Of a DNA stretch of 36,740 nt, positions 21,955-31,719 are shown in pieces. The notes under the pieces are model-generated. The model did no database searches, was not told the DNA's origin, and saw only the letters and a list, made by a program, of their open reading frames with translations. The DNA lies in assembly GCA_023375785.1 (NCBI GenBank), contig SZWC01000533.1:365021-401760 (forward strand). Direction: 5' to 3'. The translations under genes were made by a program, and so were the position numbers. The stretch is from Penium margaritaceum. Lineage: Eukaryota; Streptophyta; Zygnematophyceae; Desmidiales; Peniaceae. Positions within the stretch are counted from its first letter, which is position 1. Each line of letters opens with the position of its first letter.

Positions 21955-22809
21955 AACCCCTTGGATTTTGGGCCAACCCTTGAAATGCCGCACGACCCTC
22001 TCCTAGCACCAAGTCCACCGCTCATGACCTATGTTCCCTCTATGCGACTCCTCCGATGACGTTTTCACCAATATGCATTGCAGAAGACTTGTATGATCGA
22101 ATGGACGTGTGCAATGCCATGCTTGGAGAACAAGGAGATTTGTACAAGGAATAAATACTTAGACTTGATAGATCTGTAGAAAGAAATGGACAAAGTCTCT
22201 AGGTCAGATTGGCATGCCAAGAACAATCCCTAGGCTTCCTCGTGTACTAGTCCCTATGGGCCAGCTGCAAGCCCATCGGCGCTCCAAAGCCCTTTCCTAA
22301 GGCAAAAACAAGAAAAAAACACATTCCTCATGTATTATGCATTGCAAAATTTCCAACACACCAAAAAAGCCTCAATCCGCGGAGAAATAGTTGAGTTATG
22401 GCCGTTCAAGTGCTCCACGTGTGACTGCCGCTGGTAGCACCGCCAGTGGCAGTCACGGCCGCCCAAAGCACTCTTGTTTACAAATGCAGTTCCAGCCATA
22501 ATCCCGAAGCGCCTATAGACCCCAATGAACCTTGCCTCATTGGCTAAGCATCCATGCAGAGCGCTTCAGCTGCAATGGGCGAGAAAGTCGCTTCGTCGTG
22601 ATCGGGGTCGAACCGGTACGTCTCCGATTTTCTCGAGGTGTGCCCCCCACATTTGCACAATCATATCTTTCTTGTCCTTGCACTGAATTAATTGGTTCCA
22701 TGTCCATTTCACACGGTTTTTCATGTAGAATATAGTGGAATCATCAGAACATGCATCTCATGTCAACATGATGACGTAACCACCGCCTCGACCGGTAACT
22801 CCCATAACA
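21954..22809 (-). repeat. E2-type LTR fragment, inverted
   Basis: On minus, starts TGTTATGGGAG at 22809 after the same CCCCCAC flank as the 5' LTR at 11177, and runs about 855 bp before it is cut off. By eye it is about 90% identical to 11177-12030 and clearly less like 16745-17600. Confidence 0.85.
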
Positions 22810-23087
22810 GTGGGGGCAGGTTTTCTTGCAGCTCGTTTGGCAGTCTGAACACGCAATGTGAGGGTGGCTGCGCCCTCTTAGTGACCAGCACATCGCATAC
22901 ACTACCGACCGAGGATTGTTCCTAGAGACAGGCTCTCAGAAACGCATGAGGTCAACTACGACAGTAGTTCCACTGGAAGCGGCCGCGTGACGACCGTAGT
23001 ACCACTGGTGGCGAGCACAACAAGGCGACATTACCCACCGCCGAGAGGCGTTGAGCTAACACATCGGCTTGCTCAGAGACAAGACAG
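22810..23087 (-). repeat. Shared spacer of the duplicated E1 block
   Basis: Inverted counterpart of about 10915-11176. No coding or regulatory signal recognised. Its value is that it shows the E1 duplication includes the flank of the LTR insertion. Confidence 0.7.
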
Positions 23088-23380
23088 ACTGTTGATATGG
23101 AATATAGACGGTCAGGCACATCTTGCACTGGGCATTGGGTGCAAGGAGGGTACCAAATATAGGTGCAAGTAAGATACCTAATACAGGTGCAAGTAAATTG
23201 TTATAGCAAGCTAGGATAGAAGTAGGCTGGGGCCAAGATAGTGTGGCCAAACAATATAAATACAGTGCACTCTGTTCATTGTAATAAAGATGTCATTTTC
23301 CAGCTTTGGCTTCCAAACTATCTCAAAGTCTAATTTTTCGCTACGACTGGATTCACCACACACCAAGGCCTAATCTCCAG
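23088..23380 (+). promoter_or_regulatory. LTR-like segment with TATA box and polyadenylation-like signal
   Basis: Begins TGTTGATATGGAATATAGACG, contains two near copies of TAGGTGCAAGTAA, a TATA box CAATATAAATACAG near 23250-23263, and 25 bp on an AATAAA signal (GTAATAAAG). The combination resembles the U3-R part of a retroelement LTR. Its ends and matching partner were not found, apart from the shorter inverted copy at 10719-10950. Confidence 0.4.
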
Positions 23381-23823
23381 AGAGCACAGATTCTCACACC
23401 TTTTTTATATCTTTGGTATTCTTGAACTGATTTCCATCACTTTCTATCCATAGATGGATGTATATACTAAAGGGGTGAATCTAACCCTGGAATAGATGCT
23501 TTGGATGTGCGTGGATCATTTGACAGAAAATTGAGATGAGTTTTTTTGTCTGGCAAAGTTTGCCTGCAACGGCTCTGTACATGAATCTAAAAGCTGACAC
23601 CGTTCTTTATGAACTACAGCCGACACTCAATGGTATCAGTCTCCTCGTAGAGGCATGGGGACAAAGAGAATCAGGTACCATCTTCCACGCCTTTGCCAAT
23701 TGCATGGAAATTCTTTTCTAGAACCCCATGAATACCTCCATGCATCGAAGTAGTACCAAAATTCATGTACCAATGCTCATCGTCATGGCGTCGCATCTTT
23801 CATCGGTGACCACGCGCTTTTGA
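23380..23823 (+). pseudogene. Ty3 integrase remnant, second copy
   Basis: Plus-strand counterpart of 10718-10371, with extra N-terminal sequence: FFYIFGILELISITFYP, stop, MDVYTKGVNLTLE, stop, MLWMCVDHLTEN. This resembles the F..LFx.LGI.L..S..YHPQTDGQTERVN stretch of the integrase core. Frameshift after MCVDHLTEN. It is opposite in strand to the RT remnant at 24498-24042, exactly as in the left copy. Confidence 0.65.
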
Positions 23824-24041
23824 GCACAAAGAATATGAGAAACAAGATGCTTCATGAAAATAAGATCCTCCCTCAGTAAGTTGGACCATTCAATGTCACC
23901 CACAATATTGGCGAGGTAGCTTATGTCTTGTTCTTCCAAATGTCATAAAAATCCATGACCTTTGGACAATAGATGCATGACAAAGCTCCTTGTATAGTTG
24001 ATTGGAATTATAGAGCGCAAGCACAGGTTTATATGTGAGGA

Positions 24042-24498
24042 TTATGTGACACACACAAATGCATTCTCACACGTGTCGAACCATGTCCATGGGTCGTCTT
24101 TTTGTGTGCATGCTGTTAGTGGGGCAAGAAGGCTGTAACAACCTTGCATAAAGCATCGGAAGTAGTTCGCCAAGCCTAGAAATGGTTGTATTCCATCCAT
24201 ATTAAATAGTTGAGACCAGTCCACAACAGCTTGCATATAGCGAGGATCCACTCAGATTCCTTCACTTTTAATGATGATGTCCAATAACTCTAACTCAGGT
24301 TGTGTGAATGTACACTTTTCTATCTTAGCAAAGACTGTATCCTTCTCGAGGATCTTGAACACTATACGCAAATGGCATACATGCTCCTCGTGATTATCCA
24401 ACAACATTAAGATATTGTCAAGGTACACCAAGACGTTTTTGCCAAGATGGTCACTGAAGATGTGATTCATTTTGGTTTGGGGCATTGGTAAGCTCAAA
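24042..24498 (-). pseudogene. E1 second copy, 3' piece (RT thumb, RNase H connection)
   Basis: On minus: KNVLVYLDNILMLLDNHEEH (YLDN in place of YLDD), VFKILEKDTVFAKIEKCTFT, then after a stop DPRYMQAVVDWSQLFNMDG, PFLGLANYFRCFMQGC and LTACTQKDDPWTWFD. It is collinear with 9716-10170 and continues 18284-19008 once the inversion is undone. It starts right at the TTTGA duplication (24498-24494 on minus). Confidence 0.85.
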
Positions 24499-24942
24499 TG
24501 TAGCGTACGAGCCATTTTTAGAATTAAAAATGGCGTTTAAGTATACTTCCCGGGTTCCGGGGGCTCGAGACCGATATCTCGACGAGTTGAGGCCCGAAAA
24601 ATAATCTCGGGCTAGAGTCTAGTTCGACTCTAGCCCGTATTCGGTCCATAGGCCGGATTTAAGGCAAGAGGAGTGCCGCGATGGAAGATCCATCGCGTCA
24701 CTCCTCCTCCCCTCTAGTTGGCCGTTAGGGTCCTGTTCCCACGTGGATGTGCCACGTGGAATGATAAGGTTTTAGGTTGCATGTTTACAAAAATGCCCTA
24801 TGACGACTACGTCCATTTGTGGCGCGGTTCGTCTCAGCCAAAATGGCTGAGGCGACCATTCGCTCACCCTCCGGAGACGACTTTTCTGAGGGCCTACGTT
24901 TTGGTTCTGCAGTTAGTCGCAAAACAGCCTAGAGCTGTTACA
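24499..24942 (+). repeat. E3 5' LTR (plus orientation)
   Basis: 444 bp, TGTAGCGTACG to GAGCTGTTACA, followed by a primer-binding site. It carries a chain of hairpins: 24511-24534 (9-bp stem), 24608-24637 (12 bp), 24668-24706 (8+8 bp with one mismatch), 24739-24759 (CCACGTGG twice) and 24833-24851 (8 bp). About nine differences from the 3' LTR at 19451-19009. Confidence 0.93.
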
Positions 24943-24943
24943 T

Positions 24944-24956
24944 TGGCATCAGAGCC
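24944..24956 (+). other. E3 primer-binding site
   Basis: TGGCATCAGAGCC, one base different from the initiator Met-tRNA site TGGTATCAGAGCC, one base after the LTR. It proves that E3 reads plus here although its other end reads minus. Confidence 0.88.
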
Positions 24957-24985
24957 AGTCGACTTCCGCTGTCCGTTCGATCGAC

Positions 24986-25458
24986 TTGACGAATGATTTC
25001 GTGCGTCGATGGAATGCTCCAGAAGAAATGAAAGTTTGGACCGTTCATCCAAACGCCGCCCGATCGGCGGAAGAGCCGATGACCACCGAGAACTCGGACG
25101 AGCCGAGAGCTCCGACAATCCGAGGGGGAAAGAAAAAAAAAAAACTGGTGTCGCAAGTGCCGATGGCTGCCGGGAGACCAAACGCCGCCCAACCGGGTAG
25201 CTCGACAAGCTCTCGGAGAGCTGCCGAAGCCCGGCAAGCGGGGAACAATCTCCCCCCTCGCTATAGAGGAGACGGGAGGAGAGGGGAGCGGACCTCCCTC
25301 TCCCCACCCCCAACCCCTTCTTTCGGGAGGAGGGGGAGGGTGTTCGCCATCCTCCCTCCTCCCTTCACAAGGGCCGGCGGCCCATTCACCCTCTTCCATG
25401 GTGCCGGCAGCACCAAGGGGGCAAGATCAGGGGAAAGGTCCCCCCCCCCCCCCCCCCC
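24986..25458 (+). CDS. E3 leader reading frame, unknown product, runs into assembly gap
   Basis: First ATG after the primer-binding site (24986) opens a frame of about 150 codons up to the gap: MTNDFVRRWNAPEEMKVW, then charged and Pro/Arg/Gly-rich sequence with a KKKKK run. It has the position of gag, but I recognise no gag domain or zinc knuckle. The second half is GC-rich repeat and probably not coding. Treat as hypothetical. Confidence 0.25.
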
Positions 25459-26290
25459 NNNNNNNNNNNNNNNNNNNNNNNNNNNNNNNNNNNNNNNNNN
25501 NNNNNNNNNNNNNNNNNNNNNNNNNNNNNNNNNNNNNNNNNNNNNNNNNNNNNNNNNNNNNNNNNNNNNNNNNNNNNNNNNNNNNNNNNNNNNNNNNNNN
25601 NNNNNNNNNNNNNNNNNNNNNNNNNNNNNNNNNNNNNNNNNNNNNNNNNNNNNNNNNNNNNNNNNNNNNNNNNNNNNNNNNNNNNNNNNNNNNNNNNNNN
25701 NNNNNNNNNNNNNNNNNNNNNNNNNNNNNNNNNNNNNNNNNNNNNNNNNNNNNNNNNNNNNNNNNNNNNNNNNNNNNNNNNNNNNNNNNNNNNNNNNNNN
25801 NNNNNNNNNNNNNNNNNNNNNNNNNNNNNNNNNNNNNNNNNNNNNNNNNNNNNNNNNNNNNNNNNNNNNNNNNNNNNNNNNNNNNNNNNNNNNNNNNNNN
25901 NNNNNNNNNNNNNNNNNNNNNNNNNNNNNNNNNNNNNNNNNNNNNNNNNNNNNNNNNNNNNNNNNNNNNNNNNNNNNNNNNNNNNNNNNNNNNNNNNNNN
26001 NNNNNNNNNNNNNNNNNNNNNNNNNNNNNNNNNNNNNNNNNNNNNNNNNNNNNNNNNNNNNNNNNNNNNNNNNNNNNNNNNNNNNNNNNNNNNNNNNNNN
26101 NNNNNNNNNNNCCCCCAATCACTCTAACGTTGGCTGACGACCCAAGGGAGGGGAGAGGGGAGGCGTCCCTCTCGTCACCCCCCCTCATGAGCCCGACAGC
26201 CCAAGGGGGAGGCGACGGGGCGAACTCCCCAGTCCTCCCCTCACATGGGCCCACGGCCCAAGAAGGAAGGTGGAGAGGAAGCTTCCCACT
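25335..26290. repeat. GC-rich imperfect tandem repeats around the gap
   Basis: The motif GGGCC(G/C)(T/C)(G/C)GGCCC next to AAGGGAGGAGG-like purine runs occurs near 25335-25400 and again near 26190-26270, with about 60-70 bp units. A run of 19 C (25440-25458) and CCCCC (26112-26116) border the N run. Likely a C-rich tandem repeat that the assembler could not cross. Confidence 0.5.
25459..26111. other. Assembly gap (653 N)
   Basis: Unsequenced. It sits in the E3 5' internal region, so a coding part of E3 could be hidden here, although 653 bases (if sized correctly) is too short for a pol gene. Confidence 0.99.
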
Positions 26291-26360
26291 TCCTCCCTCT
26301 GCGGCGGAGGGAATGGCCCCTGACACGCTCCGACCGTGCTTAATGCTTCACATGATAGCG

Positions 26361-26430
26361 TGCGTGAGTGCCGCAGCTGGTAGTGCGAGCGGATAATATG
26401 TCCAAGGCATAGGTTCGAGTTGCATGGCTT
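26361..26430 (+). other. tRNA-like segment with A-box and B-box matches
   Basis: GCCGCAGCTGGTAGTGCG resembles a tRNA D arm (A box, like TAGCTCAGTTGGTAGAGCG), and GGTTCGAGTT 28 bp later resembles the T arm (B box GGTTCGANTCC). The T stem and acceptor stem do not pair properly, so this is not a functional tRNA. It could be a tRNA-derived remnant or chance. Confidence 0.25.
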
Positions 26431-26519
26431 CCACTTTTTCCCGAGAAACCTCCTATTTTGGACCTGGTTGGTTCCTCATGAAACGAAGGACTATTGCTTC
26501 ATTTGGCGTCTGTTTTGCA

Positions 26520-29230
26520 CACCGTAAAAACATATTTGAAGCTCAAACCGAGCTCCAGATTTAGGTCAAATAAAGATAACCTTTTCCAAAAGGTTAAAAA
26601 TCTCAAAGTGCCATTAGCACTAGAGGCGAGGACGATTTCCTCGGTTGGACCCGGTGTCTAACCTTGTTGGCTGTGGGTTCATCGCTGTAAAATGCGGCAT
26701 GGAGCTCATTCTAGGCTCTAAAATGTATTGAGAAGTTTCTCAATCTTTCTTCTTTAATATTTTCCCGTTCATGGGAAACAGGGAAGATTGACAGTTTTCC
26801 TAACACACCACCGGGTGACGCTTGAAAGATTCCAAGCATCAACAAAAAAAAGGCACTTGAAGTGCCATAATTCGGACAGTTTCATAGATCCTCAAGTTGA
26901 GGAATTATATGTTAACCGTTTACAAAGACGTTCGAAACGGTGGAAACGTTTGTGGTCGAACCCGAGTCTTTGGTCAAGTTGACCATGGGTTTTGACGCAA
27001 AAAGTCAAGAGCTCTACTTGAGATCTCCCAAAAAATCAGCAGTCCTGATTTTCTTTTTCTTTTCCATTCCGAAGCACAAAAAGGAGGAAAACCGACAGTT
27101 CTCCACGACCTGGACGGAACTCACTTGGAAATATTTCAGTGCAAAAAATTGAGCATCGATTGTGCCTAGTTTTTCCTGAATTAACCTCCAAGCTTGGAGT
27201 AGTTCGTGAGAAAACCCGGAAGGGTGACCGTTTATAGCCACGACATGGCTCAATACAGGTTGTACATGCGCTAAACAGTTTTGTTTACGCAAAACGACGA
27301 CTACAACGTGCACCAAGTTGCAAAACCACAATGGTGACGTGCATCGAGAAGAATTCTTGATGAAGAATGATGAAAGCACTGAACGTGCTACGACCACTCG
27401 ACGACTCACCTACTCGTTACAACAATGCGAAATGTGCAGTGTACAAAACGAGTGTCGTCTGCACGGTTACACGGGCGTCAATTCTATCATTGGCGGAAGT
27501 GCCAATTGCACTACGAGCAATAGCAAAAGTGCCAGTCGCAGAAATTTTGTCGGTGTTGAACACACCTCTAGAAAAGTGCCAGTTGCACTTGATCACAGAT
27601 GGCGAAAGCATCTGTGATGTTAGTGCCGAACGCACTGCTCATGGTCGACGGAGATATGACCGAAATAAATGCCGATTGAGTATCCACATAGGTGTCAATG
27701 ACACCAAGTATGCTGGGTGTTTATATTTGTGAGTGGATATTGACAAAACAAGAATGTGAGTGCCGATCGCACTCAACGCACACGCGAGGGTGAAAATCCC
27801 CGCACGAGGGTCGAGTCCCCAAAATTGACAAGTGCCGGTTGCACTGGGAGCATGACCAACATGGTAGATGCAATTGTAGCATTCACGCGAGTGTCGAACG
27901 CACAATCCCAATGAGCGTTGAATGCATAGCCGACAGGTGCGTCGGTTAAATCGACACGAGTGCCGAATGCACCATTGTCGTGGACGCTGATTGCGTGATT
28001 GACAAAAGATGCGGGTTGCACTTTTGTCATGGGTGCCAAATGCACCACTGATGCAAGTGCCGAATGCACTATGGCCATGAGCTCCAGTTGGACTAGCCAC
28101 GCTAGTGTTGATGGTACAACACTTGTTCCAAGCTGCCGATTGCACCGATAAGATGGGTACTGATCGCACCCCGTTGTATCAACTAGCAAAAACTAGGCAA
28201 CCGTTGACTCGTCGTGCTAGCTTGTGATAGACCACCAGACAAAAGCATACCATCTATGCGCGGAGTGGTTCTATGGGCAAGAGCATCAAGCGCGTTTGTC
28301 AAAGCTCCGAAACCACGTCGTTTGGCGTTTGCAAGTCATCTCGACGAAGTCAACGATGGTCATACTGTCAAATCCTTCAAATGGAGAACCGACAGGTATG
28401 GCTAGAAACAATCACAGACAACTGTTGTGATCAGAGGTATGCCCGAACAGCGTAACAAAAACACAACGATCTCGGTCGCCACCGACAGTGACGACCATTC
28501 ACCCTGCCGATTGCAGTTGGGGAAGGTACTTCCAAAGAAGTACGAACCAAATTTTATCGGATGGATCACGTATGACGAGGACGCTTTCCTCAAAAATTGA
28601 CCATGCTAAAGGTGGACGAACTCCTCCCTCTCCATGATGGAACGCGCTACAAAAGCCCAGTCGGTTGAGCACCAATTCCAAAATATGCACGGCTTGCATT
28701 ACCGCAAGGGGTCGGCGCACATGATCAAGCACCAAAGACAACCCACTTTTCAATACGTGCACGACATGCACAAAAACCTAATTCACTAAGTTTTGGTGCG
28801 TCGATCACGACACTCAATCATGGATAAGTTAGACAGTCGAATGATCACAACGGTTTTGTGACATTTGAACAAGCTGACGATATCAGTTGATGTCTTGGAT
28901 AAAAATGGCGGCACCATTTCACCGAACAAGTAGTTTGGTGGGTGCAGAACGTGTGCCACGACAGTCGCACATCCCATTGCGCTACAATGTTCAAAGGCGA
29001 ATGTGATCATTTCATGACCGTGTCTGTGTCATGACTATGTCATGAGATGTGACCTGGCCTCTTAGCACGCCGGCTTTAATCCTCGAGGATTGCCATCGTG
29101 CTGCCTGTACACAGTGTGTACTGGATGTATCAGTACCTTTTGGAGGTTCTCTGCATCATCAGTCATGGCCGATGCAAATATCGGTCCGTGATGGAACGTG
29201 ATCTTCCACCTAGAAGACAGGTTGTCTTAG
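26520..29230 (+). mobile_element. E3 internal region, 5' part: non-coding hairpin field
   Basis: About 2.7 kb without recognisable protein domains. I counted 20 perfect stem-5 (or longer), loop-5 hairpins: starts at 26540, 26607, 26851, 26889, 26971, 27375, 27498, 27552, 27575, 27622, 27691, 27758, 27831, 28032, 28056, 28685, 28757, 28845, 29107, 29214. Longer ones include 26578-26595 (8 bp), 26727-26744 (8 bp) and 27592-27618 (10 bp). It is downstream of the E3 PBS on the same strand, so I assign it to E3; its right limit is set only by the start of copia sequence at about 29250. Confidence 0.65.
27498..28070 (+). repeat. AGTGC-N5-GCACT hairpin cluster
   Basis: Within 570 bp the same stem recurs around different 5-nt loops: AGTGC-CAATT-GCACT (27498), CAGTT (27575), CGAAC (27622), CGATC (27758), CGGTT (27831), CGAAT (28056), plus GGTGC-CAAAT-GCACC (28032) and worn copies near 27527, 27890 and 27952. 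Intervening sequence is not repeated, so this is not an ordinary tandem repeat. A further copy is at 26607. Confidence 0.85.
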
Positions 29231-29249
29231 CCAAGTAAGTTTATAGTAG

Positions 29250-30480
29250 AGATTTGAACCCAAGCAAATGGACGTGAACAAAGTTTCCCTTCATGGTAGG
29301 TTTGATGAAGAGATTAACATGGTCCAGCCCCCTGGATCCACCAATGGTATTAACAAGGTATGGCGGCTATGCAGGGATGTGCACGACCTCAATTAGTCAC
29401 CATGGTGTTGGAACTAGGAGACAACATCCACTCTTGAGAACAGTTGTTTTTGCAGGAGTAAGGTTGATCCTGCGTTATTTCTGGTATACCCTCTGCTCCA
29501 CTGGTGGTCATTCTTGTGTATGTTGCTGATCTGCTCATTGCATCCTCTAGCCATGCTACTGTTCATTTAGTCAAGAGTCTCTTACAGTCAGCATACAAAA
29601 TGAAGGATCTCTGGCCTGTGCAAGTATTTCTGGGCATGGAACTCGAGCATGACCACTCTAATTGGACACTGTACATTCATTGGACGTTCTCTCTAGTCCC
29701 CTTGGCTTCTACACTCATGACTCCAGGAGAAACGACACTGATGAAGTCAATGGATGTCTCCAAACTGGGAGAGACAAAGAATGTGATCGTTTACCTATGT
29801 GTAATTGGCTCACTCGTGTATCTTGCCACCACCACTCGCGTAGATATAGCCCTTGCACTGAACTTCCAGTCTTAGTTCTCCGAGTGTCCCAGAGAGCAAC
29901 ACCTTGAGGCTGCATTATGTGTGGTGTGATATGTCCTATCCAATCTATGCATAGGGCTGTAATTTAGAACACAATCCTTGGTCGTTGTTGATGGTTTCAC
30001 TGACAGTGATTGGGCTCATACTTCAGATGCTAGTAGCCATAATCATTACATCTTCTTGATTGGGGACACAATTATCCCCTCGAAAAGTGGAGAATAAGGG
30101 TGTATGGTCTGGAGCTCAAGCAAATTTGAGTATGTTTTATTTTGTGCAGGTACGTGCAAGGCTGCCTAGCTGTGTCTCTTGCTGCAACAACCGTGAGTTC
30201 CAATTTGTTGCATTACCCTGTGTTGTGATAACAAGAGCCCAAAAGCAAAAATTAAGAATGATGACATGCATCATTCAGGAAGAAAGCACATCAATATCGA
30301 GCACCACTTTGTTCGTATTTACATTGTTGCTGACATTGTTCGGGTGGACACACGTTCACAGCGAGCTGATGTTTTCAGGAAGGCATTGAGCAAAAACATC
30401 TTCAAGTGTGGTGTTCGTGCGACTGGTCTTGCCTGTCTCCATGATCCTAGGTTATCTGTGTCCCCGTTTGTCTATGTTTA
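29250..30480 (+). pseudogene. Ty1/copia pol remnant (copia-1): RT and RNase H
   Basis: RT begins KQMDVNKVSLHGRFDEEINM then VQPPG, matching [24 protein letters not shown] of copia elements. Later blocks: VILVYVADLLIASSS (the YVDD box with Ala in place of the first Asp), KMKDLWPVQVFLGMELEHD, and the GSLVYLATTTRVDIALALN block. RNase H follows: FTDSDWAH, IIPSKSG, KHINIEHHFVR. Stops and frame changes occur throughout, for example after LNFQS. The 5' half (gag, protease, integrase) is missing at the boundary with E3-type sequence near 29230-29250. Confidence 0.85.
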
Positions 30481-30536
30481 GTTTTGAACTGGCTTTCCAT
30501 GGCATGTGAATGATGTGACTGCGAATCATGGAGGAG

Positions 30537-31480
30537 TGTTAGTATTTGTATTCAGTTGGTGTCACATCTCACCTGTAATGCCCTCATGTCTTGCTCCACA
30601 TGCGTATACATTCTCTTATCTCATGCATGTACAGAAGACTAAGTGTTGTGACTGCACAAGAGCTTTGACCCAAAAGATGGGAGGTTCCCGTGGGGAAGCT
30701 CACACGCTCCTCCAACAGCAACATGCACTCAAGCAGTGGCTTGTTGTCACATGGATTGTGTTCTCATAAATCTGACCATTGGTTTTGCTCCTGGAGAGCT
30801 CTAGCTCTTTGACACTTTAGGATGCCAGGGTTATCTCCAATTTTATTGTAGGTTTCTAGGGGAGTCTCATTCTACCAGCAGGGTCTTGATCCTTGGGAGG
30901 CCACATGGCCAGATTGATTCTGTGTTACGGTGAGGAGCCGCCCTCGGCATTGTTGGTGTGTCAGTAACAGTGACCTTTGGACTTGTCGTCTCGCTGGTAT
31001 GTCAGGACATTCAACGGCTACATTGACAGCATCAACACCAACCGGCGCTCCCTCACGTGCTCTTCAAAGTTTTCTAAGTGACCACCTCCCGAGGTCCATT
31101 TTATCAGTGGTGCTATCATTACTCATTCATGATCCAGTTGCGTAGAGTTTCTATTTCTGCACTTGCTGCTTCTTTCAGTTTTTCATTCGGAAAACCGAGG
31201 AGCCCGTACTCCTATCAGGTTCTCGTATGCTGTTGCCATGGAGCTTGCAGCCGTGTTAGTCTATTTTCCGACCGGTTGGTTGGCCTTTTGTGCTGAGTTG
31301 CATGCCTGTGGGTGAGACTATATCTACACACTTGTTTGTTATTGTTATTACTTTGCTTCAACGTTTTCTCATATACCTTCATCGTCTCTCCACCTTTTTA
31401 ATCACTGTTCATTCTGTTTTGTTCTGTGCAACATAACCTTTCACATAAAATGTTACTTTGGCAGTTTCTCCATCCCCTCA
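30537..31480 (+). repeat. Copia LTR shared by two bodies
   Basis: 944 bp from TGTTAGTATTTG to CATCCCCTCA. The upstream side has a short purine run (GGAGGAG, 30530-30536) about 60 bp after copia-1 RNase H, as for a 3' LTR. The downstream side has a perfect primer-binding site, as for a 5' LTR. No other copy of this LTR is in the window to confirm its ends. Confidence 0.65.
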
Positions 31481-31492
31481 TGGTATCAGAGC
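31481..31492 (+). other. Copia-2 primer-binding site
   Basis: TGGTATCAGAGC directly abutting the LTR end CCCCTCA, exact match to the plant initiator Met-tRNA site. Confidence 0.9.
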
Positions 31493-31719
31493 TATAGAGA
31501 GAGAGAGACGTGACCTTTTTCTCCCACAGCACAATGCACAGCATTAAGAACGGAGGCATCTGGGTTGGGCTGGGCTAGACTAGGTGGGATGTAAAAGTCC
31601 TGGCAATGTGGAGGCCCTGAGTTGAGGGCTCATGTCACCTAGTCTTCCAGCAGAGCCGGAGGCGGAATGCTGCCTATTTTTTTTTTTCCGAGCATTTTCC
31701 CTCATCGCAACTTCCTTCT

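Noticed and set aside
22532..22925. Plus-strand frames in the inverted LTR region
   Set aside because: They lie within an LTR and its flank in antisense direction and have no protein similarity I can recognise.
19009..24942. 443-bp terminal inverted repeats of a DNA transposon or foldback element
   Set aside because: One copy has a polypurine tract and the other a primer-binding site, the ends are TG...CA, and the TTTGA duplication fits an LTR element split by inversion.
24986..26396. Frames of 285-383 codons across the N run on both strands
   Set aside because: Most of their length is unsequenced N; the flanks are GC-rich repeat.
29078..29136. Intrinsic-terminator-like hairpins
   Set aside because: The genome is eukaryotic and the hairpins lack following T runs; they belong to the E3 hairpin field.
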